From positions 496,001-560,000 of the forward strand of contig JAEHOE010000080.1 of the NCBI GenBank assembly GCA_016858145.1: a DNA stretch of 64,000 nucleotides, given 5' to 3'. Within the stretch, counting starts at the first letter, position 1. Each line of letters starts with the position of its first letter. The DNA comes from Edaphochlamys debaryana. Taxonomy: Eukaryota > Chlorophyta > Chlorophyceae > Chlamydomonadales. The notes under the pieces were generated by a model that saw only the letters and a program-made list of their open reading frames with translations, was not told where the DNA came from and did no database searches. Shown here in pieces: positions 36,501-43,539 of this stretch. The position numbers and the translations under genes are program-made.

Positions 36501-37606
36501 CCGCCCCGCCCCGCCCCGCCCCGCCCCGCCCCGCCCCCCCGCCCCGCCCCGCCCCGCCCCGCCCCGCCCACCTTGCTAGTCCTGTACTCGTCGATGACGA
36601 GGACGTGCTTCGCGTATCGCTCGCGGATCAGCTTTATTAACCGCCCGGTGGGGGCGCGCCCGCCTTTGGTCGAAATGGGCGAGCCCCCTTGTCCCCCGCC
36701 GAAAGCCCACGACCCCCAGCCCACCACCACCTCCTCCTGCCGCCGCCCGCGCGTGAGCTGCTGGGCGACGCGGTGCAGTGCGCGGTCGCGCTGGATGAAG
36801 GCGGCCCAGCGCTTGCGGCCGGGGCGTAGCGGCGTAGCGGAAAAATACGTGGGGAAATACGGGTGTTACCGCGGGTTGGCGCGGGTTTGGCACGCCGCGC
36901 TGTACTGCAGCGGGAAAAGTCGCCCAAAGGCCATCGTACCTGCTCCGTTGCTGGTCAGTCACAATGTTCAGCTCAGTAGACTGTCTTGTGATACTCTAGG
37001 TTTTGAGTTAGCCGTGGGCAAGCCCTCGCATGTCGACATGTCGGACGAGGTTGGCGCCAACTCGCAGTCGCAGAAGCCCACAATCCCTCATTCCAGTGGT
37101 TTGGATTGGCCGTCATGGCTGATTGATGCGTTTTGCACATCGGCAGGGGCATGTGTGGGGCCAAGATCGCGTGTTGGCCCCTGAGTCCGGCTGGGGAAAT
37201 CCTCAGAACCAGCTCAGAACTGCGAGAAACCCCCCAAGCCAACCTCCGAAGCACGCGCAAAGGGCATCAAACGGTTCCTTTAGGTCCCAAAAGGTACCTT
37301 AGCCACTTCCCCCCGTCAATGTGGACCACGGAGAGGGTCTTTTCAGCCTTGAGGGGGCAATACGGAAAAGACGTCATACGCCGTATGATTACTGTATCTA
37401 CGCGTTGGTACGCGTATGCGCCCCTTCCCCATACGCCGTAGTCGGCATGCCTAGTGGTGGGCACAGCGGCCGCTCGCAGGCTGCTCTGCGGCTTGGTGGA
37501 GGCCCTGCCGCTGTACCTGTTCATGTCGGGCCTTGTGGGGGGCCTTGCGGGGGCCTTCATTGCGGGAACGGCAGCAGCGCTCCTGCTGGGACTGGTCCTG
37601 GACTGA
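33521..37606 (+). CDS. membrane protein gene interrupted by the Fanzor insertion (5' end missing)
   Basis: Not recognised, but clearly coding. Exons 33521..33690, 34419..34730, 34909..35014, 35231..35473 and 37442..37606 join in phase (2,2,0,0) to 331 codons before TGA. Exon 1 reads TAYEDLLSILEHRPLHLRSR; exon 2 has EQRRRWLYSAVQSLRNLRIR and LTFDELIRR. The joined exons 2-3 continue YQKNLNKGGIRGQNGQ. Exon 4 has a TM segment LSIGLCTAGVLLLLLLAGLL and GVVGIAAGILGAMVGEVL. The last exon has two more hydrophobic runs (LYLFMSGLVGGLAGAFIAGT, ALLLGLVLD). A TGTAATGTAA signal lies about 75 bp after the stop. The last intron is the 1,968-bp Fanzor-bearing insertion. The upstream exon with the ATG was not found. 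Confidence 0.68.
34329..34366. repeat. strong short inverted repeat
   Basis: TCGCGGACG-CA-CGTCCGCGA at 34338-34357 is a perfect 9-bp-arm palindrome, and imperfect pairing extends it outward to about 34329-34366. It lies in the intron before exon 34419. It could be a hairpin or the tip of a small foldback element. Confidence 0.7.
35521..35550. repeat. direct repeat flanking the Fanzor unit, left copy
   Basis: GCGGCCGGGGCGTAG followed by TAGCGGCGTAGCGGA; matches 36815-36841 except for an extra TAG. It ends exactly where the conserved repeat (GAACAAGG...) begins. Confidence 0.8.
35551..35635 (-). ncRNA. candidate Fanzor guide-RNA scaffold / element right end, copy 1
   Basis: Lies about 220 bp 3' of the Fanzor stop codon (35853). 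Read on the minus strand it forms three successive hairpins: CCCG...CGGG, GGGC-TCA-GCCC and CTGTCCT-GAGG-AGGACAG, ending ACACACCTTGTTC. About 83 bp are conserved at 40384-40467 and 9536-9619 while flanks differ. In TnpB/Fanzor systems the guide RNA is encoded at the 3' end of the nuclease gene and runs into the element edge, so position and structure fit. The assignment as RNA is inference. A plain transposon end or SINE-like repeat is the alternative. Confidence 0.45.
35853..36809 (-). pseudogene. Fanzor (eukaryotic TnpB-like nuclease), C-terminal half
   Basis: Three exons in phase: about 36809..36572, 36200..36087, 35963..35853. Exon 1 reads RWAAFIQRDRALHRVAQQ, then VVVGWGSWAFGGG, TKGGRAPTGRLIKLIRERY and AKHVLVIDEYRTSK. 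The E of DEYRTS is the RuvC-II acidic residue. Exon 2 is a zinc ribbon, TCYNCGHQDMV...VKDCNSC. Exon 3 starts NRDVSAANVIRILLLL, where the D is the RuvC-III aspartate, and ends AVDPG. In known Fanzor/TnpB proteins these form the RNA-guided RuvC nuclease centre. No RuvC-I aspartate or N-terminal recognition domain was found upstream, so this is probably a truncated copy, though further exons up to 37441 cannot be excluded. Antisense to the host gene. Confidence 0.8.
36301..36570. repeat. (CCCCG)n microsatellite, about 270 bp
   Basis: Nearly pure CCCCG pentamer array with a few phase slips, occupying most of the 371-bp intron between the DEYRTSK exon and the zinc-ribbon exon of the Fanzor gene. 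It produces Pro/Ala/Arg open frames on the plus strand that are artefacts. G-rich on the Fanzor sense strand, so G-quadruplexes are possible. Confidence 0.95.
36815..36841. repeat. direct repeat flanking the Fanzor unit, right copy
   Basis: GCGGCCGGGGCGTAG followed by CGGCGTAGCGGA; 27 bp, the partner of 35521-35550. It sits at the upstream limit of recognisable Fanzor coding similarity. Confidence 0.8.
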
Positions 37607-38780
37607 CTCCGGCGGCGCCAGTGGAAGTTAGGAGTGACGTATTACAGGAGTACGGGGAACTTAGAGACATATGTTCATGTAATGTAAGGAGGAGGAGTCG
37701 ATATCAGCTCGTAGCTTTGACGTTGGGTGTTCCACGGCGTGGGCAGAATGTCAAACCCGCCCTGAGCCGCTTGCTGTTTGAAGTGCACCATGACGCATGG
37801 TGTGCTGCTTGCCGTTTACAGTGTGTTATGACGCATCGTGTGCTGTTTGTCATGTGCATGCCTACTTGTGGGGCTCCTGGCGTCTGCCTGGCAGTTTGTC
37901 GCCCCCCGAAAGGTTTTGGGCTGTGGCCGACGTGTGCGTGCCTGTTTCGGCTGTTTGACACTCTATTTCCCCCTGCATGGCGCCAGTGGTGTGCCATTTG
38001 GGGGGCTGGGGGGCTGCTGCTGATGTTTGCCTGCCTGCCTGCTGGTATAGCCGGCAGACACTCGCAGCCCGCCAGCCACCCTGGTGTTTGGGTTACGCCG
38101 TTGCCCGTTGCGCGAACAACACCGTGCACTTGCCGGACTTGATGGTCTATCCTTTGAGTGCAAGGCTGTAGTGATGAGCTGTGGGTGCACAGCTGTGGAT
38201 AGTTGGAGCGGTGAGTAAGCTATGGATCAAGCTGGAGGACGACCGGCGGTCTTGAACTGCCTGAAGGTGCATTCTGCCTCTCCGCAAAGTGCAAGTGCAC
38301 CGGAGTGCACTTCAGGGGGCAAGGTATAGCAACCGAGGAGTCCTTCGGCTCGCTTGGCACCTCTTGGCATCACGGCATCGGTCCCCGTCCCGTCCCCTTT
38401 CGGTCAGGACTCCCCAACGCCTTGTCTAACCTGCCGTACCGGTACCACGTCATCGCCTGTCAGGAGCAGTAAAGCGAAAGGTCCCGCCGGCGTGCCCGAC
38501 GCCCCGACCTCCTTCTGCCCACCCCTCCGGCGCACTGCCGCTGCCTTTGCGGGCGATCCCTGCCCCCGACGCCTGACGGGGAGTGACAGTGTGAGCGGTA
38601 ACGTGGGAGCCAACGGACTGGCGGCTGGGACGGGCTCAAGCCTCAAGGCGTCGAAGCATGGGCACGACCGGCAGGGGGTAACAATGTCTGCTGCCCCTGG
38701 CACGGACATGACCCGCCGGCGTCCTGCCACTGGCCTTATCCCGCCCGGCCCTCTGCCGCGTCCTCCTTGGTCAACCCCAC
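37607..38780. other. host-gene 3' flank, no gene seen
   Basis: TGTAATGTAAGG at about 37677 is the likely polyadenylation signal of the host gene. The rest to about 38340 is GT-rich with ATGACGCAT(G/C)GTGTGCTG repeated twice (about 37790 and 37828). No coding exon recognised. Confidence 0.4.
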
Positions 38781-40350
38781 GCCTGCAGCTCCTCACTCAC
38801 CACCCAGCCGCCGCCCCCGCATCGGGCAGGTGCGCGTGCCAGCCCCGCATGAGCCCACGCTGGGCCGCCAGAGCCCGTGGCGAACCCCTTTCCGCACACC
38901 ACGCGTCCAACCGCTCACACCCGAAAGCAACTACCTACCTATTGATGAGTCCTGCCCTGCACGTCCGCACGTCCCTGCCCTAGGACAGTCCGGCTCCCTA
39001 CGCCCCCGCCTACCGGTAATCTGCCGTACCAAGTGCCCTCTCGTCCAGCGCAAGTCCAGCGCGCCAGGGCCGGCCCCGCTGGCCTCGACAGCACCACCGC
39101 ATGCACGCTCCCGCTGCCAGCGGCGGCTGCGCAGCACCGCCACTAGAGCACCCACCGCAGCCGACCACCCTGCCGCTGCCTTTGTGAGCTTATGCCGCCC
39201 CTGGAAGCATCACTATTGGAGCGCCCACCCCCACGGTTCCGTCAGGTCTACTTTGCTAGCAGCCCAGCCCTCTGGACAGGAGGGCCCGCCCGCCACCGCC
39301 CTGCCGCTGCAGGGGCGAGGCGGGCTCCGTCAGGCCACCTTTTCAAGCCGCTCTGCCCTCTGTGTAAGGCAGCGTTCCAGCATTGCTCCATCCTTGTCCA
39401 CACATCCAGCCCCCGACACCACGGATGCCTCCGTGCCACGTGCGTCCAGTACCCCCTCACTGCCAGCCGTACCCCCTGGACGGTGCCCCGTACTGCCCGT
39501 ACCCTGCTGCCCCGCCCGGCGGCGCGCCGAAGGCGGGAACGCCCCGCCGCCGCCCCCTACAGGCGCGCCCCGACCACTGCCGCCGCCGCCGGTGCCGTAC
39601 GCCTGCTGCGGCGGGGCGTAGCCGCCGCCGGCGCCGTACGGCTGCCCGTACGGCGGGTATGCGGGCGGCTGGGGGTAGGCGCCGCCGCCCGCGCCGTGTG
39701 CCGCGGGTGCCCCCCCTGCTGCCGGCTGCGGGGTGGAGACGTACAGCGTGGTGAGGGGGCATGGGAAGGGTTCAGCAAGGGGTGTCGACATGCTCCACGC
39801 GCGCACCGCGTTAACGAGGGACGGGCAGGGCCAGCCGTACCCCGGCCAGCACCTGGCGCCAGTCCATCGGAGGAACCACCGCGCCCCCTTGCCCCTGCCC
39901 CCCGCCCCGGCCCGCGCACCCGCAAACCCCCGACCCTCGCAACCCCTCAACCCCCACCCCCACCCCCACCCGCACCTGCATCCCCAGCATGCGCGCCGCC
40001 TTGTTGGAGCCCCCGCGGTTCGGCCTGGCCATGGCAGGTGTGGTCGGGCCGCCGGGGACCCCCGCAACCGGCCGCACCCCTTCTCACGCCCGCACGACTG
40101 CCAGCGCGCAGATCCGTGTCCGCCCTTACACACCGCACCCGTCGCACCAGCACCTGCTGCTCCCGCGGACGTTGGCTCGGGGGCTGGCGCGGGAGCCGGC
40201 GGTGTGGTGGAAGCGTTGCACAGGCCTCCGCCGCTGCCACGGCGGCACCGCCCGACTCCCCGCCGCCCGCGGTGCCGGCTCATGGGTGCCGCTTCCGGAT
40301 CGGAAGCCTGGGGCCCGGGTGGACGAGATGCTGGTGGACATCAGCGACGA
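38780..40350 (-). pseudogene. rearranged copy 1 of the SPT6 3' end
   Basis: Matches the SPT6 last-exon region (47476-47960) and its 3' flank: the minus strand encodes AHGAGGGAYPQPPAYPPYGQ and YAPPQQAYGTGGGGSGRG. It then loses the true ending, because part of the GGGGGAFPPPPPPGG segment is deleted and the frame runs on. Further right lie the exon fragment MARPNRGGSNKAARMLGMQ (SPT6 exon near 56790) and a REQQVLVR fragment (SPT6 exon near 50200). Their order differs from that in the real gene. Non-functional as SPT6. Confidence 0.7.
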
Positions 40351-40383
40351 CCTCTAGCGAAAGCGCAATCAAGGGGTGGTTTG

Positions 40384-40467
40384 AACAAGGTGTGTCTGTC
40401 CTCCTGAGGACAGGGAGAAGGGCTGAGCCCCAAACCCCGCGAGGCCGGGCAGCACTGGGGCCGCGCA
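40384..40467 (-). ncRNA. candidate Fanzor guide-RNA scaffold, copy 2
   Basis: Same hairpin-rich segment as 35551-35634, with the loop-side change GTCCTCCTGAGGAC in place of GTCCTCCTCAGGAC. Located 3' of the Fanzor relic. RNA status is inference. Confidence 0.4.
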
Positions 40468-40905
40468 ACCAAGCACTACGCCCCACAGCGCACGGACTAA
40501 ACCCACGCCGCCATAAGTTGGGGGCCTTCGCAACCCCGCAATGCCGGACTTGGCCGGTTGGGTTGGGCGCACAATCACATGCACCCTCCAGAAGATTGTA
40601 AGAAAAGATGTCCGTCTCCAATCCGCTACTGCCCACACGCCACCCGCTACACCTCTCCCTCTGCCGCCGCCGCCGCTGCTTTTGGGCGCTCAGCCCGGGT
40701 CCACGGCCGGCGGCCGCTCAAGCGCAGCCGGCCGGCTGAAGCCCAGCAGCTTCAGCAGGAGGATGCGGATCACGTTGGCAGCGGAGACGTCGCGGTTCTG
40801 AGGGGGCGTGGGAAGGGGTGCGGGTCAGTCCAGCCAAGTCTACCCAACCAGCCCTCCGCCACACCAACGCCGCCAAGCCCCAACGGACCGTCCCCCATCC
40901 ACCCA
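40384..40905 (-). pseudogene. truncated Fanzor relic, copy 2
   Basis: About 520 bp nearly identical to 35551-36065. It contains the last Fanzor exon (40797..40690, NRDVSAANVIRILLLKLLGF, one Leu codon shorter than copy 1), the same stop, and the same 3' hairpin repeat ending at GAACAAGG. Similarity breaks inside the intron upstream of that exon, so the zinc ribbon and RuvC-II exons are absent. The flank beyond GAACAAGG (GGGGTGGTTT) differs from copy 1, which defines the element edge. Confidence 0.85.
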
Positions 40906-41520
40906 CCCACCCATCATCCCATGATGCGATTCCCATCCCCAGGCCCGCAGCACTGCGCGCAGCACAGCGCACCTTCATCACTATCCTCCTCGACCATCGT
41001 GACTGGTCCGGGCGCCTCGCAAGGCTAGCGCCCGGACCAGGCGAGGCGGCACTAGCCGCGAGCGCTGGGACCAGCGACAGGACAGAGCCAGCACCAGGCA
41101 CGTTTTGGTGAACAGAAGCAGAGTTTGAGGCTAGCAGCGGAGCAGGTAGAGTGCCTGGTCTAGACTGGGGGCCTGATACTGGTCTGGTCGATCTCAGCCA
41201 GCGCAGGGTCGATAACTTTCCCCGCTCTTAATCACAAGCAAAAGGGATAAGGAAACTCAAGCTTGACACCGCGGGCTAGGCGGGCTAGGCGTGAATCGCA
41301 TGTTCATGCGTGACACAGGCACACACGCACGCCAAAACGGGGTAATCCCAGGGCCTCCAGGGGGATCGAACCCCGCACGCAGGCGTGCCCCGCCAGCTCG
41401 GGTGGAGGCCAGACTGACAGACACATCCCCCCAAACACGCGGACGGCACGGCACTGGCCCCACAACGGCACTGGCCCCCAATTCTCAGTTCTCAGTTCTC
41501 AATACCCCTCAACGCCCCCC
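40906..41520. other. unassigned DNA with a tRNA-like fragment
   Basis: No protein-coding exon recognised. Contains GGCGCCTCGC...GCGAGGCGGC-type inverted sequence near 41010-41050 and the tRNA-like segment at 41352-41410. Confidence 0.35.
41352..41410 (-). other. tRNA-like fragment (no normal anticodon arm)
   Basis: On the minus strand a 7-bp acceptor-like stem (GGCCTCC/GGAGGCC) encloses a CCC...GGG D-like arm, a GCACGC-CT-GCGTGC hairpin in place of the anticodon arm, and a T-arm-like GGGG-TTCGATC-CCCC. At 59 nt it is too short for a tRNA and has no 7-nt anticodon loop. It is probably a tRNA-derived relic or a chance fold. Confidence 0.4.
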
Positions 41521-41949
41521 TCACAGGTGGAGGGAGGGCAGGTCAGGCTCAGGCGCCAGCACACGCCCACGCCCACGGAGGTGCGCCTTCACCTCCTCAA
41601 TGCTCCCAACCTTCTCCAGCCAGGACAGCAGCCGCCGCTTGCCGAAGTCCACGTGCCACGCAGCCACCTCCTCCGGCTGCTCAGTCTTCTGGTCGGAAGC
41701 CATCGCGGCCACGCGAGCCGCCTCGCCCTCGGCGTGCTTACGCCGGTGCTCAGTCTTCTGGCTAGGCGTCATCTGTGAGCGCCGCTTGCTCTGGCGTTTG
41801 CGGGCGCTGCGCCGGCGCTTCTCGCCATCCTCGCTATCCTCGCTATTCTCGCTGTCACGCTTGCGTTTCTGTGTTGTTGCACGCACCGAAGTGCTCGTGG
41901 ACACGGAGCGTGACGCAGCGTCACGCCCCGAGCGTCGGAGCATCGGCAT
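41521..41949 (-). CDS. basic, Lys/Arg-rich hypothetical protein
   Basis: Intronless 142-residue frame, ATG to TGA. MPMLRRSGRDAASRSVSTST leads into a strongly basic region with nuclear-localisation-like clusters (QKRKRDSENSEDSEDGEKRR, RSARKRQSKRRSQ). A more ordered C-terminus follows: WHVDFGKRRLLSWLEKVGSI, then EEVKAHLRGRGR. The C-terminal helix pattern looks like a real fold. No family recognised. The N-terminal part overlaps the duplicated flank of the downstream plus-strand genes. Could be a captured fragment of a nuclear protein. Confidence 0.45.
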   Translation of the reverse strand: MPMLRRSGRDAASRSVSTSTSVRATTQKRKRDSENSEDSEDGEKRRRSARKRQSKRRSQMTPSQKTEHRRKHAEGEAARVAAMASDQKTEQPEEVAAWHVDFGKRRLLSWLEKVGSIEEVKAHLRGRGRVLAPEPDLPSLHL

Positions 41950-42003
41950 GGACGCAGCATGGCGCCATGCATGCGCAATCCTGGGTGCTGCTGCGCTCGC
42001 TGC

Positions 42004-42037
42004 CTGCGACCCTTTCTTTTTAAAAAAAGGGTCGCAG
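42004..42037. repeat. near-perfect foldback (hairpin) upstream of a duplicated gene
   Basis: CTGCGACCCTTTCTTTT faces TAAAAAAAGGGTCGCAG with one internal mismatch. It lies about 130 bp upstream of the ATG at 42164. In the second copy only one arm (AAAGAAAGGGTCGCAG, about 45197) remains. Confidence 0.85.
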
Positions 42038-42163
42038 GGCCCCTACTCGCAAGACCGCGACAACGAAGACGACCTGAAACCTTACAACAGCCAATTTGCC
42101 TGTGCACAGCCTCCTCAGGACAAGTCCTCTTAAGTCTTGACCGACTAGCATCAATTAGCACCG

Positions 42164-43514
42164 ATGCAGATCATCAACCCGTCGCACCTCCGGTCGCACC
42201 GCCTTTGCAGCGCGCACCGGCGTGGCAGCGGGCTCCGCCGTGGACACCTGTGCAACGCGTCCACGACATCGCCGGCTCCCGCGCCGGGCCCCGAGCCAAC
42301 GCCCGCGTCACGGGCCTCTGGCCCCTCGTCTTCGGGCAACCAGGTGGCGATAGTGATGTCGACAGTCCACATGGGCCTCACCTGTGTCCAGGGGGCCGTG
42401 ATGTTCAACATGAACAACAACATGAACAAGGCGGCTGAAGATACGAGCCGCAAGCTCGATAAGCTGGCTGACCATACGAGCCGCAAGCTCGAGAAACTCA
42501 CTGACAAGGTCGACGCCCTGGTCGAGGCAGTGGCCGCGATGCGGGGCACGCGCATCCTGCAGGTAGGAGGGGAGGGAAATGTGGGGAGGGGAACACGTGT
42601 GGAGGGCAGTGCATGGGCAGGGGAGTAAGTGGTACTTGAGAAACTTGGGGCCGAAGACCTCACCTCTCTTTCGCCCGCGCCTCGTCCCGGACCTGTGTGC
42701 AGACTGGGCTCAACCACTGAGACCGCGCTCTTCCTCCAATCGTGATGGGTGGGTTAGGGACGGGGTTGGCGGAGGGAAGGGCACGTGCTGACTGGCTGTC
42801 TAGCGACGCGGGGCACGTCGGGCTCGCCTTAGGCGGGGCGCAGGGCGACGCGGACAGAGAGGGGTTCCTTGAGCTGGGTCACTTGTGTCGGCGTCGTGGA
42901 CATACAAGGGGCGCCCCCATCAATGGGCGCACCAATCTGGCACTGGCACATGTCGCCGGCATGTTGGAGTGTGGTCGATGCGTTTCCCTGTTCTCAGTTG
43001 CAAGCGATTAGAGAAATGTATACGGTTATCTATCAACATTGCGCCCGGTCTGAGCACAAGTGGGGAGGCTGAACGCCCAAACATGTCACAGATCCTGTCA
43101 CAGCGGGGTCCATAACCTGCCCTGCCCTGGGGTGAGGGTGAGGCGGGGGTGGAGTGGGCAGGGCTGCTTCTGCGTGAAAGCGGTGACTACCCAGCCCCGC
43201 TCTTGATCCCCACCACAACCCCCACCCAAAACCCCCTCCCCCTCCTCCCTCCACCCCCCAGAGGGCCCTAACCTTCTGCTCATGGTGGAGCTGCTGGCGG
43301 GCCCCCTGCTGGGTCCCCTGGTGGCTGACGAGCTGGAGGAGCGCAACTGGGGCGACCTGGCGGTGGCCTTCGACCCGGGCTGCTGGGAGAGCTGGCTGAT
43401 GGGTACATGTGGTGGAGACACGGGAGACGAGTTACGCGAAAAGCAAGGCCAGCAAATGCAACCAGTGCACTGGGTGCCGTGTATGGGGAGGCCGTGTATG
43501 GGGCCAAGGTAAAC
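42164..43514 (+). pseudogene. hypothetical gene, duplicate 1 (3' end replaced)
   Basis: Same gene as 45338-46841. First exon 42164..42562 starts MQIINPSHLRSHRLCSAHRR, passes a Ser/Pro-rich linker, then SGNQVAIVMSTVHMGLTCVQ and a charged repeat (TSRKLDKLADHTSRKLEKLT), ending EAVAAMRGTRILQ at a GTAGGA donor. An internal LQAIREMYTVIYQHCAR exon and the exon NLLLMVELLAGPLLGPLVAD, ELEERNWGDLAVAFDPGC are present. After that exon the sequence shared with copy 2 stops and a segment matching 33133-33184 in reverse takes its place, so the VAAIDERSERQ end is missing. It has one more DHTSRKLEKL-type repeat than copy 2. Confidence 0.6.
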
Positions 43515-43539
43515 CTGTAACGCTGAAGTTGTTGATGTC

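Larger units (their letters stand above)
35474..37441. mobile_element. intron-like insertion carrying a Fanzor relic (1,968 bp)
   Basis: Left edge GGAACTACG|GTAGCGTATA, right edge CATACGCCGTAG|TCGGCATG. Removal gives an uninterrupted host frame in phase 0. The edges are imperfect inverted repeats: left CTACGGTAGCGTAT against the reverse complement of the right, CTACGGCGTATGG. Further CGTA-rich motifs (TACGCGTATATAC left, GTACGCGTATGCG right) lie just inside each end. No clear target-site duplication is visible. Inside are the Fanzor exons on the minus strand, a hairpin-rich 3' repeat, a long CCCCG tract and a 27-30 bp direct repeat. A DNA transposon or introner-like element that co-opted GT/AG ends is the best reading. 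The transposition enzyme is not identified. Confidence 0.7.

Noticed and set aside
36180..37184. plus-strand Pro/Ala/Arg repeat protein
   Set aside because: Translation of the CCCCG array. The Fanzor exons lie on the opposite strand.
38404..38796. 130-residue minus-strand frame
   Set aside because: No motif, lies in degraded repeat sequence, not preserved in the other copies of the block.
40126..40283. minus-strand gene starting MSRHRGRRGVGRCRRGSGG
   Set aside because: The segment is an inverted copy of the 5' block of the duplicated plus-strand gene fused to SPT6 fragments. No coherent splice model.
39192..40601. 469-residue plus-strand frame
   Set aside because: Antisense to the SPT6-tail copy and the Fanzor relic. 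Its C-terminal similarity to another frame is only the shared DNA repeat.
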